From Pseudoselenomonas ruminantium (lineage in GTDB: Bacteria > Bacillota > Negativicutes > Selenomonadales > Selenomonadaceae), in contig CACZHK010000004.1 in the NCBI GenBank assembly GCA_902780915.1, positions 28,396 through 92,395 on the forward strand: 64,000 bases of DNA. The letters run 5' to 3'. Made by a program: the position numbers and the translations under genes. Below the pieces are notes generated by a model that saw only the letters and a list, made by a program, of their open reading frames with translations, ran no database searches and had not been told where the DNA came from. The stretch's first letter is position 1, and the number at the start of each line of letters is the position of its first letter. Below, one piece after another: positions 17,703 through 26,156 of this stretch.

Positions 17703-17707
17703 TTTTC

Positions 17708-17746
17708 AAGGCAGGCAGATTCCTTTGGGAATGCCTGCCTTTTGTG
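17708..17746 (+). terminator. Rho-independent terminator after the 104-aa protein gene
   Basis: AGGCAGGCA pairs with TGCCTGCCT around a short ATTCC...GGAAT-type inner stem, followed by TTTGT, directly after the stop codon. Confidence 0.85.
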
Positions 17747-17757
17747 GAGATAAAACC

Positions 17758-18582
17758 ATGGCGGTAAAAGTACCAAGCCCTCCTACGCCCCCTACGCCTC
17801 CTACGGTGCCGGGGGTGACACTCTCTGAGGGAGGCTCCGTGACCCAATCCAATGCGCCTCCGGCAAATGGCACCACCAGCAAATCCACGGACAATGAGAA
17901 GCAGATGGAGGAGCAGGCCAGAGAGGCGGTGGCCAGTGGCAGCGGGGGATTATCCCGCACTACCCACAAGAATCCCACGGCAGAAGCCCAGGCTGCCAAG
18001 GCAGCAGCCAAGGAGGCGCAGCAAAGCGGGCAGAATCAGGCTCAAGCTACTATTGACACAGGGAGAAGCCAGGCAGCCCAGGCGGCCAGCCTGGGGAGTG
18101 CTGGAACTGTGCCGCAGGACAGCAGCAGCGGCAAGGCTGTGCCGGGGCAGGAGGCGGCGGCTTTGCAGGCTGACCCTGCGCCGAAGTTCGATTATCATGG
18201 GCTCACTTATTGGCTGCCCATGCTGGTGGTGGCCTTTGCAGTCGCCGCCTTGCTGGTGAAGAAACTGCTTCATCGCAAGGGCCGCAAGGGGGAACTTACC
18301 AAGGCCGATATAGAAGCGGATGTCTTGGGAGCAGAGGAAAGCCGGGAGTTGCGCGGCCTCAAGCCTGATGAGGTGCTGGCCAGGCTGGCGGCTCAGGAGC
18401 AGGAGACTGTCAAGGCCGCAAACGCGAGTCTGCAGGTCGCCAAGTCTAAAATCAAGCAGTCATATAAGCAGGAAACAAGACCGAAGGCCAAGGCTGCGCC
18501 CAAGAATCCTCATAAGACCAAGCCCGAGCCAAGGCAGGCACCCCAAAAAGAAGAGCGCCAGCGTTTTGAGGTGCGTGTTTAG
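17758..18582 (+). CDS. Single-pass membrane protein with Pro-rich and disordered N-terminus, unknown function
   Basis: I do not recognise a family. The 274-residue protein begins with a proline-rich tract (SPPTPPTPPTVP), then about 120 residues rich in Ala, Gln, Ser and Gly that look disordered. One transmembrane helix follows at about 151-172 (WLPMLVVAFAVAALLV), and a basic, Lys/Ala-rich cytoplasmic tail containing a helix around KPDEVLARLAAQEQETV. There is no signal peptide, so the N-terminus is probably exported by the internal helix or the protein is tail-anchored-like. The ATG at 17758 has GGAG eight bases upstream. An earlier in-frame TTG lies inside the preceding terminator and was rejected. 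Confidence 0.65.
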   Translation: MAVKVPSPPTPPTPPTVPGVTLSEGGSVTQSNAPPANGTTSKSTDNEKQMEEQAREAVASGSGGLSRTTHKNPTAEAQAAKAAAKEAQQSGQNQAQATIDTGRSQAAQAASLGSAGTVPQDSSSGKAVPGQEAAALQADPAPKFDYHGLTYWLPMLVVAFAVAALLVKKLLHRKGRKGELTKADIEADVLGAEESRELRGLKPDEVLARLAAQEQETVKAANASLQVAKSKIKQSYKQETRPKAKAAPKNPHKTKPEPRQAPQKEERQRFEVRV

Positions 18583-18647
18583 GGCGTGTTGAAAAATGGA
18601 AACTGTGCGATATAGTGAGACATTTTTTCATATGATTTCATAAAAGC

Positions 18648-18683
18648 AAAGGGGGCTGTTGCGGATGCAACAGCCCCCTTTTT
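18648..18683. terminator. Bidirectional terminator between convergent genes
   Basis: GGGGGCTGTTGC pairs with GCAACAGCCCCC around a 4-base loop, with a T-run on the plus strand and AAAGCAAA on the other side. It serves the gene ending at 18582 and the minus-strand gene ending at 18691. Confidence 0.85.
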
Positions 18684-18690
18684 TGGTGGA

Positions 18691-20424
18691 TCAAGGCATG
18701 CTGGTCTTATTTTTTTCGGTGGGGGTGACAATGTCATAGGGGACAATGCCGCCGTTCCGGCGGGCCTGGCGCTCAAGCTTGGCCTGCTTTTTCCTGGCGC
18801 GCACGTTGGCGCGGTCGTACAGGAGTTTCGCTCTGGCGAGTTTCTCCCGTTCCTTTTTCAGCTGCTTGGCAAGCTCTTCGTCCAATTCGTCCTGCAGGAG
18901 ATCTGCTTCATCTATCCAGGAGAAGAGATCATGCAGGTCCTGCGGCAGGGATACGGGCTGGGAAAGAACCGCGACGCATGTCCCGGTTTTTTCAAAACTT
19001 TCACCGAGGTTGTTTTCAGAGGAAGAATACAGGCGCAGATAGTTGGCGTTCTGAGTCAGGGGCGCATGTTCTGAGACAAAAGTCTCGTATGCTTCCTTGG
19101 CTTCTTCATAAATGGCTTTCTTAGCCAGAGAGTCCCTGTATTCTTTGGTGTCGTAGATGATTTTTAGAGGCTTTTTGACAGGCTCGGCAGTTTTTTCTTT
19201 GGCAGTACTGTCTTTCTCTGTGGTGAAGCTGCCTTTTTCCCTGCCGGTGCTGTCTTTCTCTGTGGTGAGGCTGTCTTTTTCCTCGGCAGAGCTGTCTTTA
19301 TCCGTGGTGAGGCTGTCTTTTTCCTCGGCAGAGCTGTCTTTATCCGTGGTGAGGCTGTCTTTTTCCTTGGCAGTGCTGTCTTTCTCTGCGGTGAGGGCAG
19401 ATGAATCTTCTGCAGCTTTTTCGATGGTGCCGTCCATGGTCTTGGTTACTTCTTCGGTAGTTTCTTCAGGGGGGAGGAGCATCTCCAGGAGGGCGGTATC
19501 CGTATGTGGGGAGTTGAGGCTTCTGTCCAGCGCGGCATCGAGGTCGATGAGGGGGACGTAGCGGGAGACAGCGTAGGGATCCGGCCTGCCATCCGGGAGA
19601 ATCCAGCCGAAGCGGGTCGCATCTTTGGCCAGGCTCAGATCGGGCTCATAAGCCTGAGCCGCAAAAACATGGTCAGACCTTTCGGCGGCGCCCAGTCCGC
19701 GCAGGTAGGGGTGATAGTTTTCCTGGTCAGTGGAGGCAGCCAGCTGCAGTGCCAGGTAGCCGGCCAGGCCCTGGCCGGTTACAACGATGCGGCTCAAGTC
19801 CCCTGCGGGCAGCCTGTGATGGTTGCGGCGCAGGTAACGTATGGCGGCTTTTGCTTCCAGCAGATAAAGGGGAGCCTTGCCCAAACGTTCGTTTTCGGCA
19901 GAGACCAAGTCCAGAGCGTTGGGCACCACTACGACATAGCCGTGGGCCAAGGCTTGCAGGGCAAGCTGCTGGCAGTCCTCAGGCGAGAGACTGGTTTCGC
20001 CCGTGGTATCCCTGAGCGTGAGGGGGACAAGCACGGGAGCTGTCCTGGCGGTGAAGCCGTTGACTTTCTTTTTGCTGAAATATTCTTCAGGGACATAAAT
20101 GGAAAGCTGCTCCTTTTCGGAGGCAGCAGGGTAGGCGGTGTAACGGCAGTTCTCATAGACGCGGAAGTTGATGGGCAGGCCTGCAACTTCCGCAGTCTCT
20201 TTGCGGAATGCTTCCTTGTCAAAGTTGAGGCTGTAATGGGTGGGCACCTCGCCTGCGCTTTCTTCGGCAGGTTCATGGCTGAGAATCTCTTCGGCAGCTG
20301 TTTTGGCCTCAGCCGCTGCCTGAGGCGGCTGGACTTCGGCAGCAGCGCAGACCGGAGTGAGAGAAAGAGCCAGGGAGAACGCCAAAAGCTTGGGTATCTT
20401 CATTGAACTAAGGTGTTTATACAT
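18691..20424 (-). CDS. Exported subtype-B-tannase-like alpha/beta hydrolase fold protein, nucleophile apparently missing
   Basis: A 577-residue exported protein (signal peptide ending about AAAEV, residue 30). Residues 60-330 follow subtype-B tannases and related esterases: NFRVYENCRYTAYPAA, AIRYLRRNHHRLPGD-like, YHPYLRGLGAAERSDHVFAA and YEPDLSLA. Where tannases have GTSAGG, this protein has GQGLAG, so the catalytic Ser appears replaced by Gly. A central insert of four to five 14-residue repeats (KDSLTTDKDSSAEE pattern) separates this part from a C-terminal region with a long basic coiled coil (LDEELAKQLKKEREKLARAKLLYD). It may be a non-catalytic envelope or surface-binding protein. The ATG at 20424 has AAAGGA 7 bases upstream. 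Confidence 0.7.
   Translation of the reverse strand: MYKHLSSMKIPKLLAFSLALSLTPVCAAAEVQPPQAAAEAKTAAEEILSHEPAEESAGEVPTHYSLNFDKEAFRKETAEVAGLPINFRVYENCRYTAYPAASEKEQLSIYVPEEYFSKKKVNGFTARTAPVLVPLTLRDTTGETSLSPEDCQQLALQALAHGYVVVVPNALDLVSAENERLGKAPLYLLEAKAAIRYLRRNHHRLPAGDLSRIVVTGQGLAGYLALQLAASTDQENYHPYLRGLGAAERSDHVFAAQAYEPDLSLAKDATRFGWILPDGRPDPYAVSRYVPLIDLDAALDRSLNSPHTDTALLEMLLPPEETTEEVTKTMDGTIEKAAEDSSALTAEKDSTAKEKDSLTTDKDSSAEEKDSLTTDKDSSAEEKDSLTTEKDSTGREKGSFTTEKDSTAKEKTAEPVKKPLKIIYDTKEYRDSLAKKAIYEEAKEAYETFVSEHAPLTQNANYLRLYSSSENNLGESFEKTGTCVAVLSQPVSLPQDLHDLFSWIDEADLLQDELDEELAKQLKKEREKLARAKLLYDRANVRARKKQAKLERQARRNGGIVPYDIVTPTEKNKTSMP
19185..19405. repeat. Tandem 42-bp coding repeats
   Basis: About four full copies and one partial copy of a 42-bp unit encode KDS-TT-KDS-AEE type 14-residue repeats in the tannase-like gene; two adjacent central copies look identical at DNA level. 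Copy number could vary by slippage. Confidence 0.85.
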
Positions 20425-20497
20425 ATTGTCATCCTTTCAAGCCCTGAGCAAGCAGGAGATTATCGCAACATATAGATTATAGCTTTATTGCGGGGAT

Positions 20498-20526
20498 TTG
20501 ACAATTCTTATGATAAATGCTATCAT
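20498..20526 (+). promoter_or_regulatory. Promoter of the cobalamin riboswitch RNA
   Basis: A consensus TTGACA (20498-20503), a 17-bp spacer ending in TGC and TATCAT (20521-20526) predict a start near 20533. Confidence 0.85.
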
Positions 20527-20554
20527 AGGCAAAGACAACAGAATACGTTTTGGA

Positions 20555-20728
20555 TTGGGTGTCAATGACTTAATAGGGAAGCCGGTAGAAGCCGGCGCGG
20601 TCCCGCCACTGTAACAGGGAGCGGCTCGCAAGTACGTCACTGGGGGAAACCTTGGGAAGGCGCGAAGCTGCTATGAACTGGAGCCAGGAGAACTGCCCAA
20701 TTGACAGTCACCGTTAGACCTGCGAGCG
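20555..20728 (+). promoter_or_regulatory. Cobalamin (AdoCbl) riboswitch
   Basis: The conserved core is present: AATAGGGAAGCCGGT, then GCGGTCCCGCCACTGTAA, the AGTACGTCACTGGG arm, and the B12 box GAGCCAGGAGAACTGCC (20681-20697), closed by CCGTTAGACCTGCGAG. It binds adenosylcobalamin or a related corrinoid and normally represses corrinoid uptake or synthesis genes. Here no such gene follows: a terminator ends the transcript at about 20972 and serS has its own promoter. Confidence 0.93.
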
Positions 20729-20744
20729 ATGGGGAGGGGACTTT

Positions 20745-20789
20745 GTGCATTCTTTAGATATAGCCGGGCAGATGACCTGGCATACATAG
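20745..20789 (+). CDS. Possible 14-codon leader peptide after the riboswitch
   Basis: A GTG at 20745 follows GGGGAGGGGA by four bases and opens a 14-codon frame (HSLDIAGQMTWHT after the start) that stops inside the left arm of the long inverted repeat. It may be a regulatory leader peptide, the remains of a lost gene, or chance. A longer overlapping frame from 20729 lacks a proper ribosome binding site and was rejected. Confidence 0.25.
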   Translation: MHSLDIAGQMTWHT

Positions 20790-20941
20790 AACTGAATGTT
20801 TATGCAAAGCCCTTCTTCCCTGCCGGAGAAGGGCTTTGTGGTGTCACTGCTTATGTCGGAAGGTTTTTCCCTGTGGGAATCCCATGGGGAGAAAGTTGCT
20901 CATACATTTCATTCAGTTCTATTAGCCGCCTGCTGGCGGCG

Positions 20942-20973
20942 AGCCCCGGAGTGATAGCCGGGGCTATTTTTTT
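20942..20973 (+). terminator. Rho-independent terminator ending the riboswitch transcript
   Basis: AGCCCCGG (20942-20949) pairs with CCGGGGCT (20958-20965), followed by A and seven T residues. Confidence 0.9.
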
Positions 20974-21001
20974 GGACTTTCGCAGAAAAACTTGATATAA
21001 T
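20972..21001 (+). promoter_or_regulatory. Promoter of serS
   Basis: TTGGAC (20972-20977), an 18-bp spacer and perfect TATAAT (20996-21001) start immediately after the upstream terminator, so serS is transcribed independently of the riboswitch. Confidence 0.75.
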
Positions 21002-21014
21002 GTAAGGCGTGTGA

Positions 21015-22343
<1,329 letters not shown>

Positions 22344-22351
22344 TTGCATAT

Positions 22352-22380
22352 TATGGGGGACGCTTTAAGCGTCCCTTTTG
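22352..22380 (+). terminator. Rho-independent terminator after serS
   Basis: GGGGACGCTT pairs with AAGCGTCCC, followed by TTTTGG, 10 bp after the stop codon. Confidence 0.85.
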
Positions 22381-22442
22381 GTGCTATAGGGGCTATTGGA
22401 AAAAGGGATTGGGAAGTGCTGTGATTTGCAAAGGAGACATAT

Positions 22443-23138
22443 ATGGCCAAGAAGGTTTACGCAGTGAAAGTGGGCAGGCAGACGGGGCTTTTCAATACCT
22501 GGGCAGAGTGCGAGGCGCAGGTGAAGGGCTTCATGGGGGCAAAGTTCAAGGGCTTCATGACAGCTCAGGAGGCCATGGCCTGGCTGGCAGGGGACGAGAC
22601 TCCCAAGGGGCAGGGGGGAATGTTCCTTGGGAGCCCGGGGCAGCAGGGCTGGACGAAGCCCCAAGAAGATAAAACTGCTGCTTATGCAGGGGAGGCCGAC
22701 TACATCATCTACACGGATGGCTCCTGCCTGCGCAATCCCGACGGCCCCGGCGGCTGGGCTGCGGTGCTGACCCATCAGGCTACGGGGGCAGTCAGGGAAA
22801 TGTCCGGGGGCGACCCCTCCACCACTAACAACCGCATGGAATTGATGGCGGCTCTCATGGCGCTGTCTGCCGTGCCGGTGGGGGCGCGCGTGGCCCTATA
22901 TACCGACAGCCAGTACATGAAGAATGGTTTCACCAAGCATTGGCTGGAGGGCTGGAAGAAAAAGGGGTGGATAACCTCCAAGGGCACGCCGGTGCTCAAC
23001 AAGGAACTGTGGATGGCCCTGGATGAGGTGTTCCAGGCCAGGTCGGTTGAATTCCACTGGGTCAAGGGCCATGTGGGGGTGGAGGCCAACGAGCGCTGCG
23101 ATGAGCTGGCCAAGGCTGAAGCTATGAAATTCATGTGA
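22443..23138 (+). CDS. rnhA: Ribonuclease H1 with N-terminal hybrid-binding domain
   Basis: A 231-residue RNase HI. The N-terminal 45 residues (KKVYAVKVGRQTGLFNTWAECEAQV...FKGF) are the RNA:DNA hybrid-binding domain common in Firmicutes and eukaryotic RNase H1. A linker of about 35 residues leads to the catalytic domain. Its acidic residues are in YTDGSC (D), NNRMELMA (E), YTDSQY (D) and NERCDELA (D). The enzyme removes RNA from RNA-DNA hybrids such as R-loops and primers. The ATG is preceded by AAAGGAG. It lies between the serS terminator and the mla promoter. Confidence 0.96.
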   Translation: MAKKVYAVKVGRQTGLFNTWAECEAQVKGFMGAKFKGFMTAQEAMAWLAGDETPKGQGGMFLGSPGQQGWTKPQEDKTAAYAGEADYIIYTDGSCLRNPDGPGGWAAVLTHQATGAVREMSGGDPSTTNNRMELMAALMALSAVPVGARVALYTDSQYMKNGFTKHWLEGWKKKGWITSKGTPVLNKELWMALDEVFQARSVEFHWVKGHVGVEANERCDELAKAEAMKFM

Positions 23139-23169
23139 ATTTCCGTAGCTCAAAATTAGTCAATAAGCC

Positions 23170-23198
23170 TTTACTATTGAGGCTAAAATTGCTAAAAT
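23170..23198 (+). promoter_or_regulatory. Promoter of the mla operon
   Basis: TTTACT (23170-23175), a 17-bp spacer ending in TGC, and TAAAAT (23193-23198) lie 32 bp before mlaE. Confidence 0.6.
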
Positions 23199-23229
23199 CG
23201 AAGGGTGAGCATATGGAGGGAGGCTGGGC

Positions 23230-24000
23230 ATGGCAACGAGAATACTTGAGTCGGTAGGCAACTTTATCATCAGGCGCTGTGCCGAGCTGGGCACCGTGGT
23301 GCTGCTCTATGCGAGCATCGTGAGGCAGTTCAAGGGGAAGATACGCTGGCGTTCGATCGTTTCCCAGATGTCGCATTTAGGGGTGGATTCCCTGACCATT
23401 GTGAGCCTGACTTTGCTTTTTACCGGGGTGGTCATCACCTTGCAGACGGCGGCGAAGTTCATCGAGTTCGGCGCCCAGAGCACCATCGGCGGCGTGGTGG
23501 CCATGGCCATTGGCCGCGAGCTTGGCCCCGTGCTGGTGGGGGTGGTCTGTGCGGGCCGGGTAGGCGCTGCCATCACGGCGGAGATCGCTACCATGAAGGT
23601 CACTGAGCAGATAGATGCCTTGCGGGTCATGGCAGTGAATCCAGAAGGCTACCTGATTCTGCCCCGCATGATTGCCTGCATGGTGGTGGTGCCCATCCTC
23701 ACGGTCTTCGGTGATATCATCGGGGTGGCAGGAGGCTGGGCCACGGCGGTCTATTATTCCGGCATCAGTTCCTACACTTTCATGAACGGCATCCACACCT
23801 TCGTGGAGGTCTTTGATCTCACGGGAGGCATGGTGAAGGCGGTTTTCTTCGGCAATGTGATTGCGGTGCTGGGCTGCTATTACGGTCTGACCTGCCCCGA
23901 GGGGGCAGAAGGGGTGGGCAGGGCCACCACCCGCACGGTGGTGACTTCCATCATCGTCATCTTCATGCTCAATGCCGTGCTGACTTTTATTTTGTTTTGA
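23230..24000 (+). CDS. mlaE: Phospholipid ABC transporter permease MlaE
   Basis: A 256-residue MlaE/YrbE permease with five or six hydrophobic segments. The family core is GRELGPVLVGVVCAGRVGAAITAEIATMKVTEQIDALRVMAVNP (given here only as a landmark, residues about 96-140, starting GRELGP and ending AVNP). With MlaF and MlaD it forms the inner-membrane complex moving phospholipids between inner and outer membranes. GGAGG precedes the ATG by about 7 bases. It opens the three-gene mlaEFD operon; mlaB, mlaC and mlaA are absent here, as in other diderm Firmicutes. Confidence 0.95.
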   Translation: MATRILESVGNFIIRRCAELGTVVLLYASIVRQFKGKIRWRSIVSQMSHLGVDSLTIVSLTLLFTGVVITLQTAAKFIEFGAQSTIGGVVAMAIGRELGPVLVGVVCAGRVGAAITAEIATMKVTEQIDALRVMAVNPEGYLILPRMIACMVVVPILTVFGDIIGVAGGWATAVYYSGISSYTFMNGIHTFVEVFDLTGGMVKAVFFGNVIAVLGCYYGLTCPEGAEGVGRATTRTVVTSIIVIFMLNAVLTFILF

Positions 24001-24015
24001 TGGATTTTAGCTGTT

Positions 24016-24765
24016 ATGATAGAATTAGTTGATGTTTGCAAGTCTTTTGACAAGAGTGAGGCTCTGAAGCATATCAACCTCTCCATCAGGGAGGGGGAGA
24101 CGCTTGCCATCATTGGCGGCTCCGGCTCCGGCAAGAGCACCCTCCTGCGGCTGCTCATCGGCCTTATCCGCCCTACCTCCGGCCAGATTCTGGTGCGGGG
24201 GCGGGATGTGGCAGGACTGAGCGAAGCGGAGTGGGATGAAATCCGCTTGCGCATGGGAATGGTTTTCCAGTATTCAGCCCTCTTCGATTCCATGACGGTG
24301 GGGGACAATGTGGCCTTCGGCCTCAGGGAGCACACTGACAAGAGCGAAGCGGAAATAGGCCGCATAGTGAAGGAAAAGCTGGCTCTGGTGGGCCTGGAGG
24401 GTGTGGAGCAGATGATGCCCAACGAGCTTTCCGGCGGCATGAAGAAGCGGGTGGGACTGGCCAGGGCCATTGCCTGCGAGCCTTCGGTGATCTTCTATGA
24501 TGAGCCAAGTTCAGGGCTTGATCCCATCATGACCGCCCGCATAGATGAACTCATAGTGAATACCCAGAGAAAGCTGGGCGTGACTTCGGTGGTGGTCACC
24601 CACGATATGGCCAGTGCCTGCCGCATAGCAGACCGCATAGCCATGATTTACCAAGGGGAGCTTATCGCCGCGGATACGGTGGAAAAATTCAAGCAGATAA
24701 ATGATGACAGGGTGCAGGCGTTCTTCAGGACACTGAGCGTTGCAGAGAAGGAGGGAGTGGCATGA
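24016..24765 (+). CDS. mlaF: Phospholipid ABC transporter ATPase MlaF
   Basis: A 249-residue ABC ATPase. Walker A is GGSGSGKST (about residues 35-43), the signature is LSGGMKKRVGLARA and Walker B is VIFYDEPSSGLDP. The sequence LSGGMKKRV with the C-terminal FKQINDDRVQAFF is typical of MlaF rather than of import ATPases. It drives lipid transfer through MlaE. It begins 15 bp after mlaE and overlaps the mlaD start by 4 bp. Confidence 0.95.
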   Translation: MIELVDVCKSFDKSEALKHINLSIREGETLAIIGGSGSGKSTLLRLLIGLIRPTSGQILVRGRDVAGLSEAEWDEIRLRMGMVFQYSALFDSMTVGDNVAFGLREHTDKSEAEIGRIVKEKLALVGLEGVEQMMPNELSGGMKKRVGLARAIACEPSVIFYDEPSSGLDPIMTARIDELIVNTQRKLGVTSVVVTHDMASACRIADRIAMIYQGELIAADTVEKFKQINDDRVQAFFRTLSVAEKEGVA

Positions 24766-26054
24766 GCACAGAGGCTAAGGTGGGAGCCTTTACCCTGGCA
24801 GGGCTGGCACTCCTGGTGTCGGCAGTGCTGCTCCTTTCGGGAGTGAGCCTGGGAGGCAGCAAGGGGTACGCCCTCTATGTGGGCTTCCGTCAGGTGGTGG
24901 GCATCGAGCCACAGTCCACCGTGCGACTTTCCGGTGTGCCCGTGGGAGCTGTGCGGAAGGTAGCCAATGACGGTGGCGGCGTGACTGTCACCCTGGATAT
25001 CGATGGTGATGTGAAGATTCCCCGAGGTTCCCGGGTCACTATCGGCTCGGCCGGAGTCATGGGGGAGAAGTTCATCAATATCCTGCCTGCCGGAGCCGAG
25101 AATGGCTATGTGGCTGATGGAGATTATCTCATAGGTGAAGATGAGAAGGGCATGGATACTCTGATGGATGGGATTGACAAGACCCTGGGGCAAGTGCAGG
25201 AACTTCTGAATTCCGTCAATGATGTCCTGGGCAACAAGGACTTGCAGCGCTCGCTGGTGCAGAGCATGGTGAACATCCAGGACGTGACCAAGCGGCTGGA
25301 TCGCACCATGGCGGTGCTGGAAAATCTGGCTGTGAGCAATCAGGGGCAGGTTGCTTCCATCATCACTCAGCTGAACTCCGCTACGGCTGGCATGGATCGC
25401 ACCATGCAGAGCGTGGAGGCCATGATGAAGAATCTGGAGACCGTGGGGGCTGATCCCCAGACGGCAGAGAATCTGCGCGAGACCCTCAGCAATATAACCG
25501 ACGCTTCAGCCAGGGTGGTGCGCATCACTCAGGGGCTGGAAAATGTGATAGCTGACGAAAAGACCCAGGAGGATCTCAAGGCCACCATCCACAATGCCCG
25601 GCAGCTTACGGAGAGGGCCGATGGCATGCTGAAGAAGGTCAGCGAGATTGAGGTAAGGCCCCAGGCAGATGTGCTCTACAGCGGCGGGGCCCATGACTGG
25701 AAGACAGACCTGAACGTAAATGTAGGCCAGAAGAACGGCCCGTATCTGCGCTTGGGCGTGGATGACATTGGGGATGAGAATAAACTCAATGCCCAGATAG
25801 GCAAGAAGTTCGCCAAGGGGAACTTCGGCTTCCGGGGCGGCGTGGTGAATGGCAAGGCAGGGGTTGGCCTGGATGTCTATGGCGGCAAGCGCTTCCAGAT
25901 GTCCGTGGAGGGCTATGACCCCAATGATATGCAGCTGAGGCTGGATGCTTCCTACGATATCACAGGGAACGGCACCGCCCTGGCGGCCCAGTGGGACCAT
26001 GTCAATGACAGCGACAGGCGCCGTGCCTATTTCGGCATCAGGCAGAGTTTTTAA
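24762..26054 (+). CDS. mlaD: MCE-domain protein MlaD with C-terminal barrel-like domain
   Basis: A 430-residue MlaD, more than twice the length of E. coli MlaD (183 aa). One N-terminal transmembrane helix (about residues 9-30) is followed by a single MCE domain (about 35-115, YALYVGFRQVVGIEPQSTVRLSG region). A long helical stretch (about 130-295) is next. The final 130 residues alternate polar and hydrophobic residues in short strands and end in Phe (YFGIRQSF), the C-terminal signature of outer-membrane barrels. In Veillonella parvula a MlaD of this architecture has been described as spanning the envelope as a bridge, which would explain the absence of MlaC and MlaA. The same is inferred here. 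Confidence 0.93.
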   Translation: MSTEAKVGAFTLAGLALLVSAVLLLSGVSLGGSKGYALYVGFRQVVGIEPQSTVRLSGVPVGAVRKVANDGGGVTVTLDIDGDVKIPRGSRVTIGSAGVMGEKFINILPAGAENGYVADGDYLIGEDEKGMDTLMDGIDKTLGQVQELLNSVNDVLGNKDLQRSLVQSMVNIQDVTKRLDRTMAVLENLAVSNQGQVASIITQLNSATAGMDRTMQSVEAMMKNLETVGADPQTAENLRETLSNITDASARVVRITQGLENVIADEKTQEDLKATIHNARQLTERADGMLKKVSEIEVRPQADVLYSGGAHDWKTDLNVNVGQKNGPYLRLGVDDIGDENKLNAQIGKKFAKGNFGFRGGVVNGKAGVGLDVYGGKRFQMSVEGYDPNDMQLRLDASYDITGNGTALAAQWDHVNDSDRRRAYFGIRQSF

Positions 26055-26064
26055 GAGTGATAAT

Positions 26065-26095
26065 CCCGGCTGGCAGGAACCGGCCTTTTCATAGA
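26065..26095 (+). terminator. Possible weak terminator after mlaD
   Basis: CCGGCTGG pairs imperfectly with CCGGCC around AGGAA, followed by TTTTC; this would separate mla from tolC transcription only partly. Confidence 0.4.
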
Positions 26096-26156
26096 GAATA
26101 ATGAATATGCTTGCATATCTTGCAGCGAGATTTTCATTTCAAGGGAGGATACAATC

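Larger units (their letters stand above)
20733..20973 (+). ncRNA. Structured non-coding segment downstream of the cobalamin riboswitch
   Basis: About 240 nt between the riboswitch and a strong terminator carry no plausible gene but much structure. A perfect 13-bp outer pair (20786-20798 with 20910-20922) encloses a perfect 12-bp hairpin (20805-20816 with 20827-20838) and a CCC/GGG-rich hairpin around 20868-20890. Another hairpin (CCGCC...GGCGG, 20927-20940) precedes the terminator. The arms of the outer pair are each preceded by CATAC. This could be a riboswitch-controlled small RNA or the expression platform of a decayed operon. Confidence 0.45.

Noticed and set aside
18690..20424. Active tannase or feruloyl esterase
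   Set aside because: The nucleophile elbow lacks Ser (GQGLAG), so an active enzyme was not called.
20729..20995. 88-codon plus-strand frame after the riboswitch
   Set aside because: No ribosome binding site at its ATG, it runs through several hairpins and the terminator, and its product resembles no protein.
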